DNA of 64,000 nucleotides from Nocardioides okcheonensis (GTDB lineage Bacteria; Actinomycetota; Actinomycetes; Propionibacteriales; Nocardioidaceae). The translations under genes and the position numbers were made by a program. The stretch is taken from contig NZ_CP087710.1 in NCBI RefSeq assembly GCF_020991065.1, forward strand, positions 2,914,001 to 2,978,000, in the 5' to 3' direction. The notes under the pieces were generated by a model. It worked only from the letters and a program-made list of their open reading frames with translations. It was not told where the DNA came from and did no database searches. Positions within the stretch are counted from its first letter, which is position 1, and the number at the start of each line of letters is the position of its first letter. Below, piece by piece: positions 14,898-24,565 of this stretch.

Positions 14898-16946
14898 GTG
14901 GTTCCGAAGCGGCTCATCCAGCTGGGCGTCCCGGCCGGCATCGTGCTCATCGTCGTGATGCTGGTGGTGCCGCTGCCCGCGATGGTGCTGGACCTGCTGA
15001 TCGCGCTCAACATCACCAGCGCGCTGCTCGTCCTGCTCGTCGCGATGTTCGTGCACCGCCCCCTCGAGTTCTCCGCCTTCCCGGCCGTGGTGCTGGTGCT
15101 CACGCTCTTCCGGCTCGCGCTCAACGTGAGCGCGACCCGCCTGGTGCTGCTCGACGGCTACGCCGGCAAGGTGATCGACACGTTCGGCCACTTCGTGGTC
15201 GGCGGCTCGCTGATCGTCGGCCTGATCGTCTTCGCGATCCTCCTCATCATCCAGTTCGTCGTCATCACCAAGGGCGCCGAGCGCGTCGCCGAGGTGGGCG
15301 CCCGCTTCACGCTCGACGCGATGCCCGGCAAGCAGATGGCCATCGACGCCGACCTCAACTCCGGCCTGATCGACGAGGACGAGGCGCGGCGCCGCCGCCA
15401 CGAGGTCCACGCCGAGGCCGACTTCTACGGCGCGATGGACGGAGCGTCGAAGTTCGTCAAGGGCGACGCGATCGCCGCGATCGTGATCACCATGGTCAAC
15501 CTGATCGGCGGCTTCGCGGTCGGGATGGCCCAGAAGGGCATGTCGTTCGGCGACGCCATCACCACCTACAGCCTGCTGTCGGTCGGCGACGGCCTGGTCT
15601 CGCAGATCCCGGCGCTGCTGCTGTCCACGGCCACCGGCCTCATCGTCACCCGCAACACCGGCGACTCCGACATGGGCTCCGACATCCTGCGCCAGCTCAC
15701 CAACAACAAGATGCCGCTGCAGATCGCCGGCTTCGGGGCGCTCGCCATCTGCCTGATCCCGGGCCTGCCCAAGCTGCCGTTCATCACCGCCGGCGGCATC
15801 ATGCTGCTGGCCTCCTCCCGGGTGGCGACGCCCGTCGTGCGGGACGAGGCGGAGGTGGCGGCCGAGCAGGCGCTCACCGCGCCCGCCGACACCCCCGAGC
15901 TGCTCGCCGCCGAGATCCAGGTCGACCCGCTCGGCCTCGAGCTGTCGCCGGACGTGATCGACCTCGTCGACGCGGCCAGCGGGGGCGACCTGCTCGACCG
16001 GGTCAAGGCGCTGCGCCGCAAGATCGCCGGCGAGCTCGGCATCATCGTGCCGCCGGTCCGCACCCGCGACAACATCGACCTGCCGGCCAGCACGTACGCC
16101 ATCAAGCTCTTCGGCATCGAGGTCGCCCGCGGCGAGGCGCCGCGCGGCACCGTCCTCGCGATCGGCGACCACGTCGGGTCGATGCCCGGCCGCGCCACCC
16201 GCGAGCCCGTCTTCGGGCTGGAGGCGTCGTGGATCCCCGCCGAGCTGCGCGTCCAGGCCGAGCTCAACGGCGCCACGGTCGTCGACCGCGCCTCGGTCAT
16301 CACCACCCACCTCGCCGAGGTGGTCGGCCAGCACGCCGCCCGCCTCCTCGGCCGCGAGGACGTCAAGATGCTCGTCGACCTGGTCCGCCGCAGCCACCCC
16401 GTGGTGGTCGAGGAGCTGACCCCCGCCCAGCTCAGCCTCGGCGAGGTCCAGCGCGTGCTGCAGGGCCTCCTCGTCGAGGGCGTCGCCGTCCGCGACCTGG
16501 TGCGGATCTTCGAGGCGCTGTCGCTCAAGGCCCAGGTCACCAAGGACCCCGACGCCCTCGTGGAGGCGGCACGCACCTCCCTGGGACCGGCCATCGTCGC
16601 ACCACACCTGCTGGAGGGAGCCGTGCACGTGATCAGCTTCGACCCGATGCTCGAGCAACGGATGCTGGAGGCCGTGCGCCCCGGCGACCAGGGAGCCGTC
16701 GTCGCGCTCGACCCGCTCGTGGGCCAGAGCGTGCTCGGCGAGCTCTCCGACCTCCGCACCGCCGCCGAGGAGCGCGGCCTGCGACCCGTGGTCGTGTGCG
16801 CCCCGCAGATCCGCGCCGCCGTGCGGCGGATGGTCGCCCCGGTCCTCACCAGCACCGCCGTCCTGTCCTACACCGAGCTGTCCGGCGCCACCCAGGTGCG
16901 GTCGGTCGGCACCGTCACCGGTGACCGTCTCGCGGTGACGGCATGA
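14898..16946 (+). CDS. flhA: flagellar export gate protein FlhA
   Basis: The 682-aa protein has an N-terminal half with about eight membrane helices. It includes the FHIPEP-type region, KGAERVAEVGARFTLDAMPG and KQMAIDADLNSGLIDEDEAR, the most conserved stretch of the family. The soluble C-terminal domain (about residues 350-680) forms the nonameric docking ring for export substrates and chaperones. GTG 14898 is preceded by GAAAGG. The gene has its own promoter within flhB, allowing separate control. Its stop overlaps the next small gene by ATGA. Confidence 0.95.
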   Translation: MVPKRLIQLGVPAGIVLIVVMLVVPLPAMVLDLLIALNITSALLVLLVAMFVHRPLEFSAFPAVVLVLTLFRLALNVSATRLVLLDGYAGKVIDTFGHFVVGGSLIVGLIVFAILLIIQFVVITKGAERVAEVGARFTLDAMPGKQMAIDADLNSGLIDEDEARRRRHEVHAEADFYGAMDGASKFVKGDAIAAIVITMVNLIGGFAVGMAQKGMSFGDAITTYSLLSVGDGLVSQIPALLLSTATGLIVTRNTGDSDMGSDILRQLTNNKMPLQIAGFGALAICLIPGLPKLPFITAGGIMLLASSRVATPVVRDEAEVAAEQALTAPADTPELLAAEIQVDPLGLELSPDVIDLVDAASGGDLLDRVKALRRKIAGELGIIVPPVRTRDNIDLPASTYAIKLFGIEVARGEAPRGTVLAIGDHVGSMPGRATREPVFGLEASWIPAELRVQAELNGATVVDRASVITTHLAEVVGQHAARLLGREDVKMLVDLVRRSHPVVVEELTPAQLSLGEVQRVLQGLLVEGVAVRDLVRIFEALSLKAQVTKDPDALVEAARTSLGPAIVAPHLLEGAVHVISFDPMLEQRMLEAVRPGDQGAVVALDPLVGQSVLGELSDLRTAAEERGLRPVVVCAPQIRAAVRRMVAPVLTSTAVLSYTELSGATQVRSVGTVTGDRLAVTA

Positions 16947-17215
16947 AGCCCGTGTCCGGGGCGATGCTCCTCGTCGCCGCCGCGCTCACCTCACCGACGT
17001 TGGCCGGCGCCGCCATGGGGACGGTGCCGGTCGACGTCGCGCTCGCCCGCTACCTCGTCGTGGCCGCGATCAGCTGGGTGCTGCTCGCCCTGGCGGCCGA
17101 GTGGCTCTGGACGGAGCCACCCTCGACCGCGGTGGCGGGTCAGGCCTCGCCGGCGGCCGGTTCCGCCGACGACGACGCGACGCTCGCGGCGGGCGACGCC
17201 ACCGAGCCCGCCTGA
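16943..17215 (+). CDS. small membrane protein at end of flagellar operon
   Basis: The 90-aa protein is coupled to flhA by an ATGA overlap. It has a hydrophobic N-terminus (MLLVAAALTSPTLAGAA) and a second helix (LVVAAISWVLLALAAEWLW), then an Ala/Asp/Thr-rich acidic tail. I do not recognise a family. Coupling to flhA suggests a flagellar-assembly accessory role, which is inference. The last 76 bases overlap the 3' end of the convergent kinase gene, so one of the two low-complexity tails may be shorter than drawn. Confidence 0.55.
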   Translation: MKPVSGAMLLVAAALTSPTLAGAAMGTVPVDVALARYLVVAAISWVLLALAAEWLWTEPPSTAVAGQASPAAGSADDDATLAAGDATEPA

Positions 17216-18753
17216 GGGTCGAGGGGGACCCGCCACCGCACCCGGGTGCCCCGCGGCTCCGCCGGCTCCACGAACAGCTCGCCGCCGAGGTCGGTGGCCC
17301 GGGAGCGCAGGTTGCGCAGCCCGCTCGTGGCGACGTCCCCGTCCGGCATCCCCCGGCCGTCGTCGCAGACCTGCAGGCTGAACCAGCCCGACTCGACCGC
17401 GAGGTCGACCTCGCAGCGGCCCGCGCCCGCGTGCCGCACGCAGTTCGACAACAGCTCGCGCAGCACGACGGTCGCCTGGCCGGCCAGGTCCTCGCCCACG
17501 AGGGAGTCGACCGGCCCCCACGTCCGGACCACCGGCACGAACCCCAGCGCCGGCCCGTACTCGCGCGCGAGGCCGAGGACGTCACTGCGCAGCGACGCGG
17601 ACCGCCCGCGCTCGAGCTCGAAGATGGTGCCCCGGATCTCGCGGATCGAGTCGCCGATCTCGCGGATCGCCTCGCTCACGTGCTCGTCGTCGCCGCGCCC
17701 CTCGCGCGCACCGGTGCGCAGCCGGAGGGCGGTCGCGTAGAGGCGCTGGATGACCACGTCGTGCAGGTCGCGGGCGATCCGGTCCCGGTCGGCGGCGAGC
17801 ACCGCGTGCTGGCGTTCCTGCTGGAGGACGCCGTGGTCGAGCACGAGGGAGCCGTGCCGCACGAAGGAGGAGAGCAGCGCGCGGTCCTCCGCGGACGGGT
17901 GCGACCGGGCGGGGTCGAGCACCAGCACCACCACGCCCGCGGGGGCGTGGGCGGGGCTCAGCGGCAGGCCCCAGACCGGGCGGCCTCCCGCACGGACCAC
18001 GAAGCCGCGCCCGTCGGCCTCGGCGGCGCGGACGCGGTCGGCGACCTCGTCCAGCAGGTGCGGCAGGTCGGCGTCGACGTCGCCGGCCGTCGCCAGCACG
18101 TCCATCCCGTCCGACGACGCCGCCACCACGGCGGCCGCGCGGGCGCCCGAGATCCGCAGCGCGCCGTCGGCGATGCGGCTGGTCGGCTCCGCGAGCAGGA
18201 AGGGCGGACGCATCGACTGGTCGACGGCGGCAGCCAGCTCGGCGGCCTCGCGGCGCTTCTCGTTGAGGTGGTAGCTGAGGGCGTTGCGGACCGCGACGCC
18301 GGTGACCTTGCCCAGGACCGAGATGCTCTCGACGTCGTCGTCGGCGAAGCCGTCCGCCGGTGGGTCGAGGAGCAGCAGGTCGGCGAAGAGCCGGCCGCTG
18401 ACGACCACGGGCACCCGCAGCACCTCGTCGCCGGCGGCGTCGCGGAGGCGGACCACCTCGTGCTCGGGCCGCTCGCCCGGCGCGCCCTCCAGCCCGGCGT
18501 CGCCGAGCCGGTCCCGCAGCGCCAGCGCGCGGGGCAGGTCCGTGCCGCGTGCGGTGACCCGCGGCTCGTCGAGGACGTCGTCGCCTCCAGGGGCGACGGG
18601 CCGCTCGTCGACCAGGGCCAGCACGACGGCCCCGGCGCCGGTCCGCTCGGCCCCGATCGTCGCGGCGCGCTCCAGGACCTCGTCGACGTCGAGCACCGAG
18701 ACCACGGAGAGCAGGTCCGAGCGGCGCATCTCCGGAGCGCCAGAGAAGACCAT
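17140..18753 (-). CDS. GAF-domain sensor histidine kinase (HisKA_3 type)
   Basis: The 537-aa cytosolic protein has two GAF-like regions (about residues 20-165 and 185-310). A HisKA_3 dimerisation box follows with the phospho-acceptor His in RDRIARDLHDVVIQRLYA (about residue 345). The HATPase domain shows LRELLSNCVRHA (N box) and DDGRGMPDG (G1). This resembles DevS/DosS-like kinases of Actinobacteria. There is no membrane segment. No response-regulator gene lies beside it in this window, so its partner is unknown. The start is uncertain between ATG 18753 and ATG 18729; neither has a good ribosome site. The Ala/Ser-rich C-terminus overlaps the convergent small gene. Confidence 0.85.
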   Translation of the reverse strand: MVFSGAPEMRRSDLLSVVSVLDVDEVLERAATIGAERTGAGAVVLALVDERPVAPGGDDVLDEPRVTARGTDLPRALALRDRLGDAGLEGAPGERPEHEVVRLRDAAGDEVLRVPVVVSGRLFADLLLLDPPADGFADDDVESISVLGKVTGVAVRNALSYHLNEKRREAAELAAAVDQSMRPPFLLAEPTSRIADGALRISGARAAAVVAASSDGMDVLATAGDVDADLPHLLDEVADRVRAAEADGRGFVVRAGGRPVWGLPLSPAHAPAGVVVLVLDPARSHPSAEDRALLSSFVRHGSLVLDHGVLQQERQHAVLAADRDRIARDLHDVVIQRLYATALRLRTGAREGRGDDEHVSEAIREIGDSIREIRGTIFELERGRSASLRSDVLGLAREYGPALGFVPVVRTWGPVDSLVGEDLAGQATVVLRELLSNCVRHAGAGRCEVDLAVESGWFSLQVCDDGRGMPDGDVATSGLRNLRSRATDLGGELFVEPAEPRGTRVRWRVPLDPQAGSVASPAASVASSSAEPAAGEA

Positions 18754-18821
18754 GCGTCCATTGAAGCAGCCGGTCGGGCCGCGTGGAGCCTGCTCGCCAG
18801 GGGCGGCCGGGGGCCGGAGCG

Positions 18822-19427
18822 TCAGGTGCCGCTGATCGTGACCGCGAGGCCGAGCAGGTGCTCGAGGCGGGCCAGCTCGGAGTCGAGGAACTCCGGGCCG
18901 CCGCGGCGGCCCATCAGCAGCACGTCGCCGCCCAGCGGAGCGGCGCACTCGACGTAGGTGTCGCTGCCGGGCAGCCGGACCGGCGCGGTGACCGGGGGGA
19001 GGTCGAACGACTCCGGCGCCGCGTCGGTCGCGTGCACGACGGTGGCGCCGGACGCGCCGGGGCGCACGCGCGCCGCCCAGTCGACGCGGAAGGCGATCGG
19101 CAGCAGGTCGACCAGCCGGTCGCGCGCCGAGGCCGGGTCCTCGGTCAGCGCCTCCACCACCTCGAGGTCGAGGAAGAGGTTGCCGCCGGCGGCGTAGCGG
19201 TTGATCCACAGCACGCTCACGCCGTCGAGCACGCTGCAGGCCGACACCACGGAGTCGGGCATGGTGCCGGTGGGGATCTCGAGGAGCACGTCGTCGACCG
19301 CGTAGCCGTCACGCTTCTCCACGATCTCGATGGCCTCGATGTCGCCTCCCGCCTCACCGATCGCGCTCGCGACGCGACCCAACGACCCGGGGACGTCGGG
19401 GAGCTCCACGCGCATCAGGTACGGCAT
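18822..19427 (-). CDS. ACT-domain regulatory protein
   Basis: The 201-aa protein begins with an ACT domain (YLMRVELPDVPGSLGRVASA, then GGDIEAIEIVEK), a fold that binds amino acids or other small ligands. The second half (about residues 90-200) is GAF-like (VRLPGSDTYVECAAPLGGDV). Free-standing ACT proteins of this sort are regulators of uncertain target. ATG 19427 is supported by TAGCCT exactly 6 bases upstream on the minus strand, i.e. a leaderless transcript. It lies just downstream of recD on the same strand but is promoted separately. Confidence 0.75.
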   Translation of the reverse strand: MPYLMRVELPDVPGSLGRVASAIGEAGGDIEAIEIVEKRDGYAVDDVLLEIPTGTMPDSVVSACSVLDGVSVLWINRYAAGGNLFLDLEVVEALTEDPASARDRLVDLLPIAFRVDWAARVRPGASGATVVHATDAAPESFDLPPVTAPVRLPGSDTYVECAAPLGGDVLLMGRRGGPEFLDSELARLEHLLGLAVTISGT

Positions 19428-19436
19428 GGGCCGAGG

Positions 19437-21215
19437 CTAGCCCGGATCTGTGTCTGCCACGTTTCGGGTATCCGACAGCCGGGCACGCAGCCCGCTCGCG
19501 CGCAGCGCCTGTCGCTCGATGGCCGCACGCACCGCCGACTCCGACCCGATGACGCGGACCTTGCGCTGCGCGCGGGTGACGGCGGTGTAGAACAGCTCGC
19601 GGGTGAGCAGGCGGGAGTCCTCGTCGGGGAGCAGCACGGTCACCTCGTCGGCCTGGCTGCCCTGCGACTTGTGGATGGTCATCGCGTGCATGGTCTCCAC
19701 GTCGCCGAGCCGCGACGGCGCGAGCTCCTGGAACCCGACGCCCGTGGCGATCGCGGCCCGCGGGCCCGCGGCGCCGGACACGATCACGCCGGTGTCGCCG
19801 TTGTAGACGCCGAGGGCGTAGTCGTTGGACTGCACCAGGATCGGGCGGCCGAGGTAGGCCGGGTCGAGGACCGGGACGCCGGTCTCGGCGGTGAACCACT
19901 GCTCGACGCGGCGGTTCCAGTGGCGTACGCCGAACGGGCCGTCGCGGTGGGCGCACAGCAGGCGGTGCCGGTCGAGCGCCGCGAGCGCCCGCGCCGGGTC
20001 ACCCGCGGCCGCGGCGTCGTGGACCGCGAGCGCGTGGGGGAGGACGGCCGACCGGATGGTGCCGGCGGGGTCCGCCTCGGTCACCCACTCGACCGCCTCG
20101 CCGCCCGTGCGCAGCGCCTCGATCGCGGCGTCGCCGTCACCGAGCCGGAGGGCCTCGGCGAGCCGGCCGATCTCCCGGCCGTAGCGGTGGGCGGTGCGCA
20201 GCGCCGCCACCGGGGTGTCGGCGCGGTGCTCGAAGCCGCGGACCAGGTCGGTGAGGACGGCGCCGGCGTCGACGGAGGTGAGCTGGTCGGGGTCGCCCAC
20301 GAGGACGAGCCGGGCCTCGGGGCGCGTGGCCTCGAGCAGCCGCGCCATCATCGTCAGCGAGACCATCGACGCCTCGTCGACGACGACGAGGTCGTGCGGG
20401 AGCCGGTTGCCGCGGTGGTGGCGGAAGCGGGTGCTGTTGCCGGGGTGCTGGCGCAGGAGCCGGTGGAGCGTCATCGCCGTCGCGCCCTCGAGCCGGGCCC
20501 GGTCGACCGGGTCGAACCGGCCGGCCGAGTCGCGCACCGACTGCTCGAGGCGGGCCGCGGCCTTGCCGGTCGGGGCCGCCAGGGCGATCCGCAGGGTCCG
20601 GCCCTGCGCCTCGGCCTGCTCGGCCAGGACGGCGAGGAGGCCGGCCACGGCCGTCGTCTTGCCGGTGCCGGGGCCGCCGGTGATGACCGTCGTCGGCTGG
20701 GTGGCCGCCCGGCGGCACGCCGCCCGCTGCTCCGCGGAGGCCGGGTCGGGGAAGACGCGCTCGAGGGCGGCGTCGAGCAGACCGGTGTCGACGAGGTGGG
20801 TCACGGCCGCCCGCTCGCCGAGGTCGGCCAGCACCTGGGTCTCCTGCTCGTGGTAGCGGTCGAGGTAGACCAGCCCGTGCTCGACGTGCACCAGGCCGCT
20901 GGCCACCACCGGGCTCGCGGCCACCGCCCGGGCCCAGCCGTCGGGCTCCGGCCACGGCACGTCGACGTCGGGGAGCGAGCCGGGGACCGCGGCGAGGTCG
21001 AGGCACACCGATCCGTGCCGCACCGCCCGCACGGACAGCGCGACCGCGAGGAGCACGGACTCGTCGGGCTCGCCGGCGAGCCGGCCGAGGGTGGTGGCGA
21101 CGTGGACGTCGGCAGCGGTGACGACGCCGGCCGCGTTGAAGGCGGCCAGGGTCCCGACGGCCGCGAGGGCGAGGTCGCGGTCGTGGGCGTCGACCGGCTC
21201 GAAGGTGTCGTTCAC
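19437..21215 (-). CDS. recD: exodeoxyribonuclease V alpha subunit RecD
   Basis: The 592-aa 5'-3' helicase subunit of RecBCD has Walker A ITGGPGTGKTTAV (about residue 180), DEASMVSLTMMARLL (motif II), VGDPDQLTSVDAG (motif III), and C-terminal MTIHKSQGSQADEV and FYTAVTRAQRKV (motifs V/VI). GTG at 21215 overlaps the recB stop as GTGA, so translation is coupled. The N-terminal 150 residues form the RecB-contacting domain. The complex processes double-strand ends for recombination and degrades foreign DNA. Confidence 0.93.
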   Translation of the reverse strand: MNDTFEPVDAHDRDLALAAVGTLAAFNAAGVVTAADVHVATTLGRLAGEPDESVLLAVALSVRAVRHGSVCLDLAAVPGSLPDVDVPWPEPDGWARAVAASPVVASGLVHVEHGLVYLDRYHEQETQVLADLGERAAVTHLVDTGLLDAALERVFPDPASAEQRAACRRAATQPTTVITGGPGTGKTTAVAGLLAVLAEQAEAQGRTLRIALAAPTGKAAARLEQSVRDSAGRFDPVDRARLEGATAMTLHRLLRQHPGNSTRFRHHRGNRLPHDLVVVDEASMVSLTMMARLLEATRPEARLVLVGDPDQLTSVDAGAVLTDLVRGFEHRADTPVAALRTAHRYGREIGRLAEALRLGDGDAAIEALRTGGEAVEWVTEADPAGTIRSAVLPHALAVHDAAAAGDPARALAALDRHRLLCAHRDGPFGVRHWNRRVEQWFTAETGVPVLDPAYLGRPILVQSNDYALGVYNGDTGVIVSGAAGPRAAIATGVGFQELAPSRLGDVETMHAMTIHKSQGSQADEVTVLLPDEDSRLLTRELFYTAVTRAQRKVRVIGSESAVRAAIERQALRASGLRARLSDTRNVADTDPG

Positions 21216-24200
21216 CGGGCCACCGCCCCTCGACGTACGCCGTCGAGCAGGTCGGACAGCTCCTCCACGAGGCCCACCGGCGGGCGCCACGAGAAGACGC
21301 CGCACGGCATCCCGCCGACGACGGGGGTGTCCGGACCGCACATCCCGCGGAGGTAGAGGTAGAGCACGCCGCCGAGGTGGCGCGCGGGGTCGTAGGCGGG
21401 CAGGCGCCAGCGCAGGAAGCGGTGCAGGACGACGGTGTAGAGCAGCGCCTGCAGCGGGTAGTCGGAGTGGGCCATCGCCTCGTCGAGCACCTCCGGGCGG
21501 TAGTCGTGGGCCGTGAGCGGCTGGTCGACCGGGCCGAGCCAGTTGGTCTTGTAGTCGACCGTGAGGAACCGCTGCGCCCCGTCGACGTCGAGCCGCAGCA
21601 CGACGTCGATCGAGCCGGTGAGGTAGCCGCGCAGCGACTGGCCGGCGAGGTCCGGGTCGTCGTCCAGCGCATCGGCGTAGACCCGCACGGCGTCGCCCTC
21701 GGGCAGGTGGCGGCGCAGCAGCGGCGCGAGGTCGCCGAGGCGTACGTCGTCGGCCGCGGCGCCGGTGTCGCCGCCCGCGAGGGGCAGCTCGAAGTCGAGC
21801 TCGCGCAGCCGGTCGGGGAGCCCGAGCGAGAGCAGCGTGCGGTCGTCGGCGAGCGGCCCGAGCGGACTGGTGCAGACGGCGACGAGGGCGTCGGCCAGCT
21901 CGCCCGGGTCGAGGTCGACCGGCCACCACACGAGCTGCTCCTCGACCAGCCGGAGCAGCTCGGCGCGGAGGTCGTCGGCCGCCGGGTCGGCGTGCTCGAG
22001 GACGGCGTGCACCAGCGAGCCGAAGGTCGCCCCGACGGGCAGGTCGGCCATCGGCGAGGGCACCGACGCGGTCGCGGCGGACGCGAGCTCGTCGGGGCCG
22101 GGGAGCAGGCCGTCGGTCGCGACGGCGCCGTCCTCGTCGGGCACCACCTCGGGCTCGGACAGCGCGGCGGCGCCCTGGGCGGCAGCGGCGTGGGCGGCGC
22201 TGGCGGCGGACAGCGAGGAGTAGGAGGTGCGGCGCCAGCTGGTGTCGACCGAGCGGGTGAACGACCGGACCTCGAGCCGCTCGGTCGAGCGCTCCAGCTC
22301 GCGCGGGTCGGGCGGGGCCAGGGTGGCGGGCTCGACGCTCGGGCCGCCCGCCTGCTGCCAGGCGGACAGGATGGTCATCAGCCGGTCCTCGTCGACGAGC
22401 GCCTGCGTGTCGGGGACCGGAGCCATGCCGGGCCGGCGGCCGAACAGCATCCGGTGGAGGGGCGAGTCGGGGGTGTTCCGGTCGGCCGCGGCGTACCAGG
22501 CCACGACCTGGGACTGGGCGCGCGTCATCGCGACGTAGAGCAGGCGCAGCGACTCGCCGGCGTCCTCGCGCCAGTGGCGGCGCAGCGACTCGCGGTGGTG
22601 GGGGCTGGGACCGCCGACGTCGCGGCAGCGTCGCCCCTGCTCGTCGTGGAAGAGCGGCACGACCGGGTCGCGGCCGGTGTAGCGGTTCCACAGGGTGGGG
22701 AGGTAGACCACGGGCCACTGCAGGCCCTTGCTGCCGTGGATCGTGACGAGCTGGACGGCCTCGGCGTCGGAGTCGAGGCGGCGGGTGCGCTCGGAGGCGA
22801 CCTCGAGCTTGTCGTCGGCGACCTGCTCGCGCAGCCACGCCAGCAGCCCGACCAGGCCGAGGCGCTCCTCGGTCGCGACGCGCAGCAGCGACTCGCCGAC
22901 GTGGCGCAGGTCAGTGAGGGTGCGCTCGCCGCCGACCCGGGCCAGCACCCGCGCGGTGAGCCCGTCGACGGCGGTCGACTCGACGACGGCGGCCACGCCG
23001 CGCTGGGTGAACACGTCGGCGAGCGTCCGGACGCGGCCGGCGAGCTCGTCGGTCAGCTCGTCGCCGCCGGCGTCGAGGGAGCCCGCGGTGTGGCCGAAGA
23101 ACGAGGTGAGGGCCGCGGCGCGGACCCGGTCGGCCCGGTGCGGCTGCTCGAGCGCCTCGAGCAGGGTGAGCCACTCCGCGGCCGCGGGGGTGTGGAAGAC
23201 CGACCCACCGGCGTTGACGACCGACGGGACCCCGACCGCGGCGAGCGCGTGCTGCACCGCCTCGAGCTCGTTGCGGCGGGCGGCGAGCACGGCGATGTCG
23301 CCGGGCTGCAGGGGGCGCCCGTCGAAGGTCGGGGCCGACTCGATCAGCCGCTTGATGTCGTGGGCGGTGTCGGTGATGACGTGGTCGCGCCACAGGGCCA
23401 CCGGCGGCCTGGACCGCGGTCCCTTGCCGAGCTCGGCGCGGCGCACCACCCGCAGCCGGAACGGGGCGCCCGCCCCGACCAGCCGGGACTCGTCGAGGTG
23501 GGCGTCGACGGGGTGGACGACGATGCGCTCGTCGCCGAGCTGGGCTCCGCCGAGCACCGCGTGCACCGCCTGCAGGAGGGGTCGGTCGGAGCGCCAGTTG
23601 ACCCCGAGGGTCTGGGTGGTCGACGCGGTCTCGGCGGCCTGGAGGTAGGTGACGACGTCGCCGCCGCGGAAGGCGTAGATGGCCTGCTTCGGGTCGCCGA
23701 TCAGCACCATCGTGGTGGTCGCGGAGAAGGCCCGCCGGAAGACCTGCCACTGGACCGGGTCGGTGTCCTGGAACTCGTCGATCAGCACGAACTTCCAGCG
23801 GTGCTGCATGCGGCGGCGGGCGGCCGCGGTGGTGTCCTCGAGGGCGTCGGCGAGCTGGCCGAGCAGGTCGTCGTAGCTGAGGATCCCGAGGCGGCGCTTG
23901 CGGCGCTCGACCTCCTCGAGCACCTGGCTCGCGAACCGCACCCGCATCGCCGCGGTCGAGTCGGGCGCCTCGGTGAGCACCTCGGCGGGCGCGACGACGG
24001 CGCGCGGGTCGCCGACGACCGAGCGGGCGAGCTCGAGCGCCGACGCGCGCGACCACGGCGGGGACTGCTCCTGGCCGAAGGTCGCGAGGTAGAGGTCGTC
24101 GACGGCCTCGGCGGTGAGCTGCTCGAGGTCCTCGACGAGGGTGGCGGACTCGTCGGTGTCGCCCGCGACGCCGAGGCTGCGCAGCACCAGCTGGCAGAAC

Positions 24201-24565
24201 TGGTGGATGGTCGCGATGGTCGCCGCGTCGAAGGACACCAGCGCCGTGGTGAGGCGCTCGAGGCGCACGGCGAGGTCGGCGGCGTCGGCGTCGAGGAGCC
24301 AGTCGTGCAGGCGGTTGGCGGGGTCGCGCTCGAGCCGGCCGCCGAGCACCTGGACCGCCTCGTCGAGCTGGCGGCGCACGCGCTCGCGCAGCTCCTGGCT
24401 CGCCGCGCGGGTGAAGGTGACGACCAGCATCTCGTCGAGCGGGGAACCGAGCGCGACGTGCTTGGTCACGAGCGCCGCGATGGTCCAGGTCTTGCCGGTG
24501 CCGGCGCTCGCCTCGAGCAGGGTGGTGCCGGGCGCGAGGTCGGACGCGATGTCGAAGACGTCCAT
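21212..24565 (-). CDS. recB: exodeoxyribonuclease V beta subunit RecB
   Basis: The 1117-aa protein opens with LEASAGTGKTWTIAALVTKH (Walker A, about residues 16-35), then FQDTDPVQWQVF (motif II), IGDPKQAIYAFRGGDV (motif III) and TIHGSKGLQWPVVYLP (motif V). The C-terminal nuclease domain (about 900-1110) carries FLTVDYKTNWLG and YPLQALLYTVVLHRFL, the RecB-nuclease signature. ATG 24565 overlaps the recC stop by one base. It supplies the 3'-5' helicase and the nuclease of RecBCD. Confidence 0.94.
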   Translation of the reverse strand: MDVFDIASDLAPGTTLLEASAGTGKTWTIAALVTKHVALGSPLDEMLVVTFTRAASQELRERVRRQLDEAVQVLGGRLERDPANRLHDWLLDADAADLAVRLERLTTALVSFDAATIATIHQFCQLVLRSLGVAGDTDESATLVEDLEQLTAEAVDDLYLATFGQEQSPPWSRASALELARSVVGDPRAVVAPAEVLTEAPDSTAAMRVRFASQVLEEVERRKRRLGILSYDDLLGQLADALEDTTAAARRRMQHRWKFVLIDEFQDTDPVQWQVFRRAFSATTTMVLIGDPKQAIYAFRGGDVVTYLQAAETASTTQTLGVNWRSDRPLLQAVHAVLGGAQLGDERIVVHPVDAHLDESRLVGAGAPFRLRVVRRAELGKGPRSRPPVALWRDHVITDTAHDIKRLIESAPTFDGRPLQPGDIAVLAARRNELEAVQHALAAVGVPSVVNAGGSVFHTPAAAEWLTLLEALEQPHRADRVRAAALTSFFGHTAGSLDAGGDELTDELAGRVRTLADVFTQRGVAAVVESTAVDGLTARVLARVGGERTLTDLRHVGESLLRVATEERLGLVGLLAWLREQVADDKLEVASERTRRLDSDAEAVQLVTIHGSKGLQWPVVYLPTLWNRYTGRDPVVPLFHDEQGRRCRDVGGPSPHHRESLRRHWREDAGESLRLLYVAMTRAQSQVVAWYAAADRNTPDSPLHRMLFGRRPGMAPVPDTQALVDEDRLMTILSAWQQAGGPSVEPATLAPPDPRELERSTERLEVRSFTRSVDTSWRRTSYSSLSAASAAHAAAAQGAAALSEPEVVPDEDGAVATDGLLPGPDELASAATASVPSPMADLPVGATFGSLVHAVLEHADPAADDLRAELLRLVEEQLVWWPVDLDPGELADALVAVCTSPLGPLADDRTLLSLGLPDRLRELDFELPLAGGDTGAAADDVRLGDLAPLLRRHLPEGDAVRVYADALDDDPDLAGQSLRGYLTGSIDVVLRLDVDGAQRFLTVDYKTNWLGPVDQPLTAHDYRPEVLDEAMAHSDYPLQALLYTVVLHRFLRWRLPAYDPARHLGGVLYLYLRGMCGPDTPVVGGMPCGVFSWRPPVGLVEELSDLLDGVRRGAVAR

